From assembly GCF_034006665.1 (NCBI RefSeq), contig NZ_JAVESI010000026.1, positions 1-49,500 of the forward strand: a stretch of DNA of 49,500 bases. The letters are read 5' to 3'. Both the position numbers and the translations under genes were made by a program. Source of the stretch: Trichloromonas sp034006665. GTDB lineage: Bacteria; Desulfobacterota; Desulfuromonadia; Desulfuromonadales; Trichloromonadaceae. The notes below the pieces were generated by a model, which had not been told where the DNA came from, did no database searches, and saw nothing but the letters and a program-made list of their open reading frames with translations. This document shows, piece by piece, positions 1-7,512 of this stretch. Within the stretch, counting starts at the first letter, position 1; each line of letters begins with the position of its first letter.

Positions 1-123
1 ACCGGGTACCTGCCTCAGATGTACTGAGGGGAAGAATGGACAGGAGCCGTATACGAGGCCCGTACGTACGGTTCTGTGAGAGGGATGAGGCGAGCTTGAT
101 CTGCTCGCCTCACCCTACTCGAT
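1..123 (+). mobile_element. Group II intron 3' end (domains V-VI), class C-like
   Basis: The catalytic domain V hairpin is visible at about 45-84 (GAGCCGTATACG ... CGTACGTACGGTTC), followed by GTGAGAGGG. A domain VI hairpin with 10-bp arms (TGAGGCGAGC / GCTCGCCTCA) follows, and the tail CCTACTCGAT is typical of a group II 3' splice site, placing the intron end at about 123. The arrangement resembles the class C (IIC) intron of Oceanobacillus iheyensis as I recall it. The reverse transcriptase and 5' domains would lie upstream, outside the window. The intron lies on the plus strand and ends 25 bp from the 3' end of the minus-strand kor operon, so it is intergenic. Confidence 0.85.
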
Positions 124-148
124 TGTGTCGTTTATGCTGTGCTTTACG

Positions 149-703
149 TTAATTTTTTGCTCTTAGTTCTTTGACCTTTTCAAAACCGAGGTTGTAGGCT
201 TTTTTGTTCAATTCAACGAAAGCAGCAGGAACTTTTCGAAGAACCGCCTTTTCCCCGATTTCACGGTCGACAACGTCGGTCAATGCGACCATTGCGCCCA
301 AGGCGATTACGTTAGCAACAATTTCCCGACCAATTTCGAGCTTAGCCGTGCGCACAATCGGAAAACTATAGACTTTGAAATCGCCTTTCGGCACATTCTT
401 TACAAAATCAGTGTCTATGAGCAACAGACCTCCCGACTTGATGCCGTTGGCATACTTGTCGGCAGCTTCTTGCGTCATAGCTAGGCAGGCATCAACGACT
501 GTAGCCTTGGGATAGTCGATCGGAGCATCCGAGATGATAACCTCAGCCTTCGACGCCCCACCACGTGCCTCAGGACCATAGCTTTGCGACTGAACAGCGT
601 ACTTGTTGTCAATGATCGACGCTGCTTCCGCTAAAATTATTCCGGCCGTGATCAGACCTTGGCCACCAGCACCGGAGAACCGGAGTTCATATCTTTCAGC
701 CAT
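149..703 (-). CDS. korC: 2-oxoglutarate:ferredoxin oxidoreductase, gamma subunit
   Basis: This 184-aa protein is the gamma chain of a four-subunit 2-oxoacid:ferredoxin oxidoreductase, a cytoplasmic enzyme that converts 2-oxoglutarate and CoA to succinyl-CoA, CO2 and reduced ferredoxin. The N-terminal SGAGGQG motif (residues 9-15) and the segment SQSYGPEARGG are characteristic of the gamma domain. It is the last gene of korDABC, 33 bp after korB. A GTG two codons upstream would add Met-Lys, but it sits only 3 nt from the AAGGAG site. The ATG at 703 has a 9-nt spacer and is preferred. The 2-oxoglutarate assignment rather than another 2-oxoacid rests on the neighbours icd and mdh. The family assignment is secure and the substrate is inferred. 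Confidence 0.92.
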   Translation of the reverse strand: MAERYELRFSGAGGQGLITAGIILAEAASIIDNKYAVQSQSYGPEARGGASKAEVIISDAPIDYPKATVVDACLAMTQEAADKYANGIKSGGLLLIDTDFVKNVPKGDFKVYSFPIVRTAKLEIGREIVANVIALGAMVALTDVVDREIGEKAVLRKVPAAFVELNKKAYNLGFEKVKELRAKN

Positions 704-736
704 TTTCACATTCTCCTTAGTTCACGGTTTGCAGAA

Positions 737-1552
737 TCAGGCGCCTTTGGCCTTGGCAATGATTTTGGCGTACTGTTCGCAGTATTCGGGCTTGTCTTCC
801 TTGTACAAAACGCCGGTCAGAATTTTGCCTTCGAGTTGATCGGCTGACAATTTGGAGGCAGCGGCAACCGGTACGGCAGTATCCTTGAGGACCTTCATCA
901 TGTCGACGACACTGCGGAACTTGTTACGACGTCCGTAGCTTGTGGGGCAGTCGTCCACGACTTCGATGACTGCCATCCCCTTGTGCTGGATACCTTCGGC
1001 GATCAGCTTGTCAATCTGAGTCGCATGGAAGGAGGTGGTCCGGGCAACAAAGGTGGCGCCGGCGCCGATGGCCAGCTTGCTGATATCGAAAACCGGGTCA
1101 GGATTGCCGTAAGGGGTGGTTGAAGCCAAGGCGCCGGTCGGGGTACAAGGGGAGAACTGACCGCCGGTCATGCCGTAGATGTGGTTGTTCATGATCACAT
1201 AGGTCATGTCGATATTACGGCGACAGGCGTGGATGAAGTGATTGCCGCCGATGGCAGTGCCGTCGCCGTCGCCGCCGCAACAAATAACCGTCATTTCCGG
1301 TTTGGCCATCTTAATGCCGGTTGCAAAGGCCGCAGCACGGCCATGAGCGGTGTGCAGGGTACAGGCATCAATATAACCAGGAAGCCGGCTGGCGCAGCCG
1401 ATACCGGATACGATGGCGGTTTTATTTTTTTCCAGACCGCAGGCGTCCAAGGCCCGGATCAGGCCTTTCATGACAATACCGTGACCGCAACCGGGGCACC
1501 AGATGTGGGGGAGTTTCCCGGGACGGATCCATTTTTCGTAATCGTAAGCCAT
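737..1552 (-). CDS. korB: 2-oxoglutarate:ferredoxin oxidoreductase, beta subunit (TPP-binding)
   Basis: This 271-aa beta chain binds thiamine pyrophosphate. The N-terminal CPGCGHG motif (residues 19-25) carries cysteines of the kind that ligate a 4Fe-4S cluster, and GDGDGTAIGGNH near residue 95 followed by NNHIYGMTGGQ is the TPP/Mg2+ fold signature. The GG-AGG ribosome site of korB lies inside the last codons of korA, and only 1 bp separates the korA stop from the korB ATG, which suggests coupled translation. The length is normal for the separate beta chain of four-subunit enzymes. No defect is visible. Confidence 0.95.
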   Translation of the reverse strand: MAYDYEKWIRPGKLPHIWCPGCGHGIVMKGLIRALDACGLEKNKTAIVSGIGCASRLPGYIDACTLHTAHGRAAAFATGIKMAKPEMTVICCGGDGDGTAIGGNHFIHACRRNIDMTYVIMNNHIYGMTGGQFSPCTPTGALASTTPYGNPDPVFDISKLAIGAGATFVARTTSFHATQIDKLIAEGIQHKGMAVIEVVDDCPTSYGRRNKFRSVVDMMKVLKDTAVPVAAASKLSADQLEGKILTGVLYKEDKPEYCEQYAKIIAKAKGA

Positions 1553-1553
1553 T

Positions 1554-2687
1554 TTACATTACCTCCTTGACCTTCTTAATGATCTGGTCGGGATTGATCG
1601 GCTCACCATCGACACGTCCGATATGGGCAACAATACAATTCCCTTTAGCTACGCGCTCAACCTCAACCACCATCTGTCCCAGGTTCAACTCCGGACAAAT
1701 AATGGCCTTGGCCTGAGCAGCCAGTTCGGCAACCCGCTTCTCTGGGAAGGGCCACATGGTCAGGGGGCGGAACATACCAATCTTGACGCCTTCCTTACGC
1801 AATTCGTTTACGGCGTAACGTGCGCTGCGACTGGTTGTACCATAGGCAAAAAGGACAACTTCGGCGTCTTCCAGGTGATATTCCTCGTTTTTCTCAATGT
1901 CTGCTGCATTGAGGTTGACCTTGTCTATTTGGCGCTGTTCTTCTGCGGCTACCAACTCGGCCTTGGTGGTTGGGAAACCGTCAGGACCTTTATTCAAGCC
2001 TGTGACATGATAGCGATAGCCACTGCCGAAGGAAGCCAACGGGGGAATCATACCCTTGCTCGAATCATAGGGTTTGTAGTCCTCAGGAGCAACAGTAGGC
2101 TTGGCTCGATCAATGACTTCAAGTTCGCCGGGTTCAGCAAACTCAACACGCTCACGCATATGGGCACCGATTTCATCAAGCTGAATCTGCACCGGCATGC
2201 GATATTTTTCAGCCAGATTGAAAGCACGCACTGTCTCTTCGTAGATCTCCTGACAGGAGGCAGGGGTCAAAACGATAGCTGCATGATCTCCGTGGGTTCC
2301 CCACTTTGCCTGCTGCATATCCGATTGACTGGGGCCTGTCGGCATCCCGGTCGATGGGCCACCGCGCTGAATATTGGCAATGACACAGGGGATCTCGGCG
2401 ATGCAGGCATAGCCAATCAGTTCCTGCTTAAGAGACATGCCGGGACCTGAGGTTGCATCAAGCACCTTGGCACCAGTGAGGGAAGCACCGAGAATCGACG
2501 CTATTGCAGCGATTTCGTCTTCCATTTGCATGAAAGTACCACCGATCTTTGGAAGTTCTTTAGACATATCTTCCGCAACTTCAGTGGAGGGAGTAATCGG
2601 GTAACCACCAAAGAATGTACATCCGGCATACAATGCGCCTTCGGCACAGGCATCATTACCCTGTAAGAGAGCTGTTTTTTTCGCCAC
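1554..2687 (-). CDS. korA: 2-oxoglutarate:ferredoxin oxidoreductase, alpha subunit
   Basis: This 377-aa alpha chain carries the pyrimidine-binding domain of the TPP enzyme and the following transketolase C-like domain. The N-terminal GGYPITPSTEVAEDM (about residues 28-42) and GPSQSDMQQAKWG are typical of KorA rather than of pyruvate oxidoreductase alpha chains. The start is GTG at 2687, preceded by AGGAGG with a 9-nt spacer. It follows korD by 23 bp. With korB and korC it completes the catalytic core. The gene order korD-A-B-C immediately downstream of icd-mdh is what I expect in Geobacter relatives. Confidence 0.95.
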   Translation of the reverse strand: MAKKTALLQGNDACAEGALYAGCTFFGGYPITPSTEVAEDMSKELPKIGGTFMQMEDEIAAIASILGASLTGAKVLDATSGPGMSLKQELIGYACIAEIPCVIANIQRGGPSTGMPTGPSQSDMQQAKWGTHGDHAAIVLTPASCQEIYEETVRAFNLAEKYRMPVQIQLDEIGAHMRERVEFAEPGELEVIDRAKPTVAPEDYKPYDSSKGMIPPLASFGSGYRYHVTGLNKGPDGFPTTKAELVAAEEQRQIDKVNLNAADIEKNEEYHLEDAEVVLFAYGTTSRSARYAVNELRKEGVKIGMFRPLTMWPFPEKRVAELAAQAKAIICPELNLGQMVVEVERVAKGNCIVAHIGRVDGEPINPDQIIKKVKEVM

Positions 2688-2710
2688 GTTAATCGACCTC
2701 CTATAATAGA

Positions 2711-2902
2711 TTAATCTTTGTGTACCTTGATGGCAAAATCAGGACACCGCAGCTCACATTGCATGCAAGCGATGCAATCGTCAGGCCTGGCAACCTTAAC
2801 CACAAACGCGTCCATCTCCAGTACCTGTTTCGGGCAAAATTCGACGCAGATCGAACACCCCTTGCAGTACTTTTCGATGACTTCAATTCTTGCACTGCTC
2901 AT
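2711..2902 (-). CDS. korD: 2-oxoglutarate:ferredoxin oxidoreductase, ferredoxin-like delta subunit
   Basis: This 63-aa protein has two 4Fe-4S binding motifs, CKGCSICVEFCP (residues 13-24) and CIACMQCELRCP (residues 43-54), so it is a bacterial 2[4Fe-4S] ferredoxin domain. In four-subunit oxidoreductases this chain passes electrons from the TPP centre to soluble ferredoxin. It is first in the kor operon. ATG 2902 follows AAGGAG with a 10-nt spacer. The upstream 130 bp carries a stem-loop in the leader and a 16-bp near-palindrome (separate entries). The assignment is secure from the motif and the operon position. Confidence 0.93.
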   Translation of the reverse strand: MSSARIEVIEKYCKGCSICVEFCPKQVLEMDAFVVKVARPDDCIACMQCELRCPDFAIKVHKD

Positions 2903-2930
2903 TACCGATGATCTCCTTTTTTAGGTAGTT

Positions 2931-2995
2931 GACGCTGGCGTAACCGCCAGAAAAAGCGTCGAAATCCTAACACATGACCTTGTGGCATGCTACAA
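2931..2995 (-). promoter_or_regulatory. korDABC leader hairpin and candidate operator
   Basis: Upstream of korD, 2980-2995 is a 16-bp near-perfect inverted repeat, TTGTGGCATGCTACAA, with one mismatched pair. A nested stem-loop (outer arms GACGCT/AGCGTC, inner arms CTGGCG/CGCCAG) lies at 2931-2960 in the presumed 5' leader. A weak -35-like TTGTAG overlaps the palindrome on the minus strand. The regulatory role is inference: there is no matching site elsewhere in the window. Confidence 0.35.
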
Positions 2996-3035
2996 ATTTA
3001 ATGCATTCCGGTAAAAAAAACGGAAGCACCCAATA

Positions 3036-3068
3036 GAAAAAAAGGGCAATGTCGCCATTGCCCTTTTT
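3036..3068 (-). terminator. Intrinsic terminator after mdh
   Basis: The arms AAAGGGCAATG (3041-3051) and CATTGCCCTTT (3056-3066) form an 11-bp stem with a 4-nt loop. On the minus strand the stem is followed by a run of seven T. It sits 27 bp after the mdh stop and before the kor promoter region, so it separates icd-mdh from korDABC. Confidence 0.9.
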
Positions 3069-3094
3069 GTTGGGGTTCGGCAAACCGCTTGTAA

Positions 3095-4048
3095 TTACTT
3101 CATGCTGTCCACGAGGCCCTTGACGGCTTTAACAGACTTGTCCATCATGGCCTGTTCAGTGGCATCCAGTTTAAACTGCAGGATGCGCTCGACACCTTTC
3201 TCCCCGAGAACGGTGGGAACGCCGACGAAGTAGCCTTTAACGCCGAATTCGCCGTTGAGGTAGACGCAGCTGGGCAGAACGCGCTTTTGGTCCTTGAGAA
3301 TCGCTTCAGCCATGGCAATGGCGGAAGAGGCCGGGCTGTAGAAGGCACTGCCGGTCTTGAGCAGGGCGACGACTTCACCACCGGCGCCGCGGGTGCGCTT
3401 GACCATGGCTTCCATGACTTCAGCAGCCTTGGCGGCGCTGCCGTACTTTTGCTCCAGGAGTTCCATGACCGGAATGCCCTGCACGCTGGCATAGCGGACC
3501 AGGGGCACCATATCGTCGCCGTGGCCGCCCAGGGTCATGGCGATAACATCCTTGACGGACACGCCCAGTTCCCAGGCGATGAAGGCCTTGAAGCGAGCTG
3601 AATCGAGAACGCCAGCCTGGCCGATAACGCGCTCGTAGGGGAAACCGGTGACTTTCTGGCAGAGCGTGACCATCGCGTCGAGGGGGTTCGAGATGATGAT
3701 GACGAAGGATTTGGGAGCGTATTTTTTGATGCCTTCGGCGACCGAGGACATGATCTTGCTGTTGACTTCGATCAGGTCATCGCGGCTCATGCCGGGTTTG
3801 CGGGGCAGGCCGGCGGTCACGATAACGATGTTGGCGCCTTCGATGTCCTTGTAATCGTTGGTGCCTTTGAGACAAATGTCGAAGCTGTCAACAGGAGCAG
3901 CTTCGGCGATGTCGAGGCACTTGCCCTGGGGCAGTCCTTCGACGATGTCGAACAGGACGACGTCACCGAGTTCGCGCAGGGCGCAGAGTTGAGCCAATAC
4001 GCCACCGATCTGTCCACCACCGATAAGAGCGATTTTCGGTCTTGCCAT
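3095..4048 (-). CDS. mdh: Malate dehydrogenase (NAD-dependent)
   Basis: This 317-aa enzyme oxidises malate to oxaloacetate in the TCA cycle. The N-terminal GGGQIGG loop followed by an acidic residue in VLFDIVEG indicates NAD binding. The LPRKPGMSRDDL segment (near residue 80) carries the arginine that marks malate rather than lactate specificity, where lactate dehydrogenases have Gln. GGHGDDMVPL near residue 173 holds the catalytic histidine. It belongs to the LDH-like, tetrameric MDH subfamily. It follows icd by 83 bp, a gap containing a strong hairpin, and it ends at a terminator. Confidence 0.96.
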   Translation of the reverse strand: MARPKIALIGGGQIGGVLAQLCALRELGDVVLFDIVEGLPQGKCLDIAEAAPVDSFDICLKGTNDYKDIEGANIVIVTAGLPRKPGMSRDDLIEVNSKIMSSVAEGIKKYAPKSFVIIISNPLDAMVTLCQKVTGFPYERVIGQAGVLDSARFKAFIAWELGVSVKDVIAMTLGGHGDDMVPLVRYASVQGIPVMELLEQKYGSAAKAAEVMEAMVKRTRGAGGEVVALLKTGSAFYSPASSAIAMAEAILKDQKRVLPSCVYLNGEFGVKGYFVGVPTVLGEKGVERILQFKLDATEQAMMDKSVKAVKGLVDSMK

Positions 4049-4081
4049 GATTTTCTCTCCTTATGTTGGGAAATGAAATTA

Positions 4082-4113
4082 CGGAATCGGGGGAGATCGT
4101 TCCCCCGATTCCG
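4082..4113 (-). terminator. Intercistronic hairpin between icd and mdh
   Basis: A 13-bp perfect stem (CGGAATCGGGGGA / TCCCCCGATTCCG) closes a 6-nt loop. On the minus strand it is followed by TAATTTCATTT, only moderately T-rich. It could be a partial terminator that lowers mdh relative to icd, or a 3' stabiliser of the icd transcript. Confidence 0.55.
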
Positions 4114-4131
4114 CCAGCTTTGCCTGGAAAG

Positions 4132-6363
4132 TTACATCGCGTCGATGATTGCGTTCAGCGTCGCGCTGGGACGCATTGCCTTGGCTGTCTTCACCGGATC
4201 GGGGCGGTAGTAGCCGCCGATATCTACCGGCTTGCCTTGGCCGGCGAGCAGTTCCTGATTGATCTTGGCTTCGTTCGCGGCCATATCGGCTGCGACTTTG
4301 GCGAAGCGCTTGGCGATCTCGGCGTCCTTGGTCTGGGCGGCCAGAGCTTGGGCCCAGTACATGCCGAGGTAGAAGTTGCTGCCACGGTTATCGATTTCGT
4401 TGACTTTGCGGGAAGGCGCTTTGGCGTTTTCCAGATATTTGGTAACCGCTTCGTCCAGGGTGTCGGCGAAGAGCTGAACCTTGGCGTTACCGCTTTGCTT
4501 GGCCGCCAGTTCAAGGGAGGGGACCAGGGCGCAGTATTCGCCCAGGGAATCCCAGCGCAGATGACCTTCCTTGAGGAATTGCTCGACGTGCTTGGGTGCG
4601 GAGCCACCGGCGCCGGTTTCGAACAGACCGCCACCCTTGAGCAAAGGTACGATGGAGAGCATGCGGGCGCTGGTGCCCAGTTCGAGGATCGGGAAGAGGT
4701 CGGTGAGATAATCGCGCAGGGCGTTGCCGGTGACAGTGATGGTGTCTTTGCCGGCGCGGGCGCGTTCACAGGCAAGCTTCATGGCGTCGTCGGGACGCAT
4801 GATGCGGATATCCAGGCCGGTGGTGTCATGATCTTTCAGGTAGGTGTTGACCTTCTGGATGATCTGGGCGTCGTGACCGCGACGGTCGTCCAGCCAGAAG
4901 ATGGCGGGAGCGCCGGAAGCCTTGGCGCGGGTGACGGCCAGCTTGACCCAGTCCCTGATCGGCTCGTCCTTGGCCTGGCAGGAACGGAAGACATCGCCCT
5001 CTTCAACGGTCTGCTCAAGAAGAACCTTGCCGGAGGCGTCGACAACACGGATTTTGCCGTCGCCCGGAGCGTAGAAGGTTTTGTCGTGGGAGCCGTATTC
5101 CTCGGCTTTTTGCGCCATCAGACCGACGTTGGAGGTATGGCCCATGGTCGCCGGGTTGAATTGGCCGTGCTTCTGGCAGTCTTCGATGACGGTTTTGTAG
5201 ATGGTTGCATAGCAACGATCGGGAATCATGGCGATGGTGTCCTGAAGTTTGTCTTCCAGGTTCCACATCTGGCCGCCGTCGCGAACGACAACCGGCATGG
5301 AGGCGTCGATAATGACGTCATTGGGCACATGCAGGTTGGTGATCCCGGCGCGGGAATCGACCATGGCCAGAGCCGGACGGGTTTTGTAAACGTCCATGAT
5401 CGCCGCTTCGATTTCGGCGCGCTTGGCATCGGGGAGGCGCTTGATCTTGGCATAGACATCGCCCAAGCCGTTGCTGACGTTGACGCCCAGTTCCTTGAAG
5501 ACGTCGCCGTATTTATCGAACACGTCTTTGTAGTAAACAAGGACGCATTTGCCAAAAATATAGGGGTCGGAAATCTTCATCATGGTCGCTTTGAGGTGCA
5601 GCGAGAGCAGGACGCCTTCTTTTTTAGCTTCTTCGATGGATTTGGCGTAGAATTCTTGCAGAGCCTTGATGTTGATCGACGAGGAGTCGAGAACTTCACC
5701 GGCTTGCAGAGGCATATCTTTTTTCAGAACCTTGACGCTGCCGTCTTTGCCCACGAATTCATAGGTTACCTTGGTCGCGGCGGGAACGGTAACGGAAGTT
5801 TCACTGGCGTAGAAATCCTTGTCGTTCATGTGAACAACGCGGGTCTTGGAATCTTTCGGCCAGGGCTTCATCATTTTGTGGGGGTTCTTCTGGGCGAATT
5901 TCTTAACCGAAGCAGCGGCGCGGCGGTCGGAGTTGCCTTCACGCAGGACCGGGTTGACAGCGCTGCCCAGACATTTGGCGAATCTTTCCTTGAGGGCTTT
6001 TTCCTCGTCGGTTTTCGGTTCGGCCGGGTAGTTGGGGATTTTGTAACCTTTGCTTTGAAGTTCTTCAATGGCTTCTTCAAGCTGAGGAATCGAGGCGCTG
6101 ATGTTGGGCAGCTTGATGATGTTGGCTTCGGGTTTCTGGGTCAATTCGCCCAGTTGGGTCAGGAAGTCGGGAATCTGCTGCTCTTTGCTCAGCTGGTCGG
6201 GGAAGTTCGCGATGATGCGGCCCGAGAGGGAGATGTCCCTGGTTTCTACATTGACGCCGGAGCCCTTGAGGTATTTCTGCACCATGGGGAGCAGAGCGTA
6301 GGTTGCCAGCGCGGGAGCTTCGTCAATTTCGGACCAGATAATCGTTGCTGTTTTCGTTGTCAT
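4132..6363 (-). CDS. icd: Isocitrate dehydrogenase, NADP-dependent, monomeric type
   Basis: This 743-aa protein is the large monomeric (type II) isocitrate dehydrogenase, not the roughly 415-aa homodimeric form. It converts isocitrate to 2-oxoglutarate and NADPH. The opening IIWSEIDEAPALATYALLP, the segment GSAVNPVLREGNSDRRA near residue 130 and WLDDRRGHDAQ in the C-terminal half are typical of this family, and the length matches. The start ATG 6363 follows AAGGAG with a normal spacer. It is first in an icd-mdh operon with a roughly 200-nt leader and a promoter at 6574-6602. Its product is the substrate of the Kor complex encoded downstream. Confidence 0.96.
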   Translation of the reverse strand: MTTKTATIIWSEIDEAPALATYALLPMVQKYLKGSGVNVETRDISLSGRIIANFPDQLSKEQQIPDFLTQLGELTQKPEANIIKLPNISASIPQLEEAIEELQSKGYKIPNYPAEPKTDEEKALKERFAKCLGSAVNPVLREGNSDRRAAASVKKFAQKNPHKMMKPWPKDSKTRVVHMNDKDFYASETSVTVPAATKVTYEFVGKDGSVKVLKKDMPLQAGEVLDSSSINIKALQEFYAKSIEEAKKEGVLLSLHLKATMMKISDPYIFGKCVLVYYKDVFDKYGDVFKELGVNVSNGLGDVYAKIKRLPDAKRAEIEAAIMDVYKTRPALAMVDSRAGITNLHVPNDVIIDASMPVVVRDGGQMWNLEDKLQDTIAMIPDRCYATIYKTVIEDCQKHGQFNPATMGHTSNVGLMAQKAEEYGSHDKTFYAPGDGKIRVVDASGKVLLEQTVEEGDVFRSCQAKDEPIRDWVKLAVTRAKASGAPAIFWLDDRRGHDAQIIQKVNTYLKDHDTTGLDIRIMRPDDAMKLACERARAGKDTITVTGNALRDYLTDLFPILELGTSARMLSIVPLLKGGGLFETGAGGSAPKHVEQFLKEGHLRWDSLGEYCALVPSLELAAKQSGNAKVQLFADTLDEAVTKYLENAKAPSRKVNEIDNRGSNFYLGMYWAQALAAQTKDAEIAKRFAKVAADMAANEAKINQELLAGQGKPVDIGGYYRPDPVKTAKAMRPSATLNAIIDAM

Positions 6364-6569
6364 GTTCTCTCCTTAGTTTTTATGCCAGTATCGCCAGAGC
6401 TTGGAGCCAAAGGGGTAAAACAGACAACCTTCGGCAAGCTTGGATGTAACTCAGGATCGTTCTGCATCGAGCAACCTGGAACCGAACGGCGCGAGCGGGT
6501 ATCGTGCCGGGAACCTTGCGGATTGCGGTACTTTGAGGACGAAGAGCGATTCATCAGGCCCTAAAGCGT

Positions 6570-6584
6570 GTATACAGTATGCAA
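6570..6584. promoter_or_regulatory. Candidate operator shared with acnB
   Basis: GTATACAGTATGCAA is identical over 15 bp to 17728-17742 upstream of acnB. It contains the spaced palindrome TGTATAC-A-GTATGCA, with 6 of 7 positions symmetric, and overlaps the predicted -10 of icd. A repressor site is the simplest reading. The regulator is not identified. Confidence 0.6.
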
Positions 6585-6602
6585 AAGGTTAAGGCATGTC
6601 AA
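6574..6602 (-). promoter_or_regulatory. icd promoter
   Basis: On the minus strand a consensus -35 TTGACA (6602-6597) is followed, after a 17-bp spacer, by TACTGT (6579-6574) as the -10. The -10 is embedded in the 15-bp near-palindrome at 6570-6584 that is also found at the acnB promoter. Confidence 0.65.
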
Positions 6603-6664
6603 GAAAAATAGTGTTGCGCTGTTAGGGGGTTTGCTGTGGGCAGGCGGCACTTGCCCGGCCCTGG

Positions 6665-7426
6665 TCAGGGGGGCGCGAAAGAGTTTTTCATAGGGGGGGC
6701 AAGGGGAAAGATGTCGGATTTTTGGGCCAAGTTTCTCGTCTCGGCGAGTTCCGACGGGCTCTGGTTACGTGGGATATTGAGGGTTTGCCCAGCGTCGACC
6801 TGTCGGGGATCCTTAATCTGGTCACGGTTCGCGCGATAGAGCAAGGGCCAAAGCAGGGGGTCTTGGTAAATCTCCTTCTTCGCGGCGATGATCCAAAGGG
6901 TTTCACTCGCGATGACGGTGTAGCTGGAGGGAAGAGCCGGCGTGGAGGGAGATTTGCCGGTTCCTTCGTTTTCGGTGGAAGCTTTCTTTTTCGTCGTCGA
7001 TTTGATTTTGGTTTTGGAAAGTTCGGGACGGGAAGGTTTGGGGGCTGTAGGAGATGGAATTAGTTGCGTTTGGTTCTCTTCGCGGAGGCGCTCTTTGAGT
7101 CCCAGGAGTTTTCCCTGGATGCGGCGTTCTTCGTCATCGCGGCGTTTTCGCTCAACACGGGCCGCTTCGGCAGCCTGGAGCGCCAGGTCCTCGGCGTAGG
7201 GAAGGGTTTTTCGGGCCTGACGATACGCGCAGTTGGCCATGAGGGCTTCGCCGGTGTCGAGGGCTTCCCGTGCGGTTCGATATCGTGCCGAAGCCAGTTC
7301 GGCAGCACCGCCGGCATGGGCTTCGGCGAAGGCCGCGCGCGCGGCTTTGAGTTCCCGGTGAGGAGGGAAGGCGCAGCCGTAGATGAAAGAAGAAAGGAGG
7401 ATCGCTGGAAGAAGAAATCGGTTCAT
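6665..7426 (-). CDS. Lipoprotein with alpha-helical DUF4398-like region and LysM domain
   Basis: This 253-aa protein starts at MNRFLLPAILLSSFIYGC, a signal peptide ending in a plausible lipobox (IYG-C, Cys18), so it is probably an envelope lipoprotein. Residues 20-110 are Ala/Arg/Glu-rich and helical with the ELKAARAAFAEAHAGG pattern of DUF4398-like proteins. A basic Ser/Thr/Lys linker follows. A LysM peptidoglycan-binding domain (YTVIASETLWIIA ... GQTLNIP) lies at about 173-225. The longer frame from 7495 would bury the signal peptide, so I chose the internal ATG. It lies 86 bp after aspS, across a hairpin. A role in envelope structure is inferred. Confidence 0.8.
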   Translation of the reverse strand: MNRFLLPAILLSSFIYGCAFPPHRELKAARAAFAEAHAGGAAELASARYRTAREALDTGEALMANCAYRQARKTLPYAEDLALQAAEAARVERKRRDDEERRIQGKLLGLKERLREENQTQLIPSPTAPKPSRPELSKTKIKSTTKKKASTENEGTGKSPSTPALPSSYTVIASETLWIIAAKKEIYQDPLLWPLLYRANRDQIKDPRQVDAGQTLNIPRNQSPSELAETRNLAQKSDIFPLAPPMKNSFAPP

Positions 7427-7470
7427 GCGACGGTCTTTGTCGGCCGTTGAATCCGCGAAGGAGGCTTGGG

Positions 7471-7503
7471 CCGGGAGGGCGCCGGTTGTGGGCACCCTCC
7501 CGG
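7471..7503 (-). terminator. Hairpin after aspS
   Basis: Arms CCGGGAGGGCGCC and GGCACCCTCCCGG form a 13-bp stem (one G-U pair in the minus-strand RNA) with a 7-nt loop, immediately after the aspS stop. No T-run follows, so it may be an attenuator or stability element, not a full terminator. Confidence 0.5.
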
Positions 7504-7512
7504 TTTCCGGGC

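Larger units (their letters stand above)
6364..6664 (-). other. icd leader and intergenic region
   Basis: This 301-bp gap separates the LysM gene stop (6665) from icd. It contains the icd promoter and operator (6570-6602) and about 200 nt of untranslated leader. Short reading frames in the leader look like chance frames, and I see no riboswitch consensus. Confidence 0.6.

Noticed and set aside
4063..6564. 833-codon open frame on the plus strand
   Set aside because: It lies exactly antisense to icd, whose family identity is certain. Long antisense frames are expected in high-GC coding DNA.
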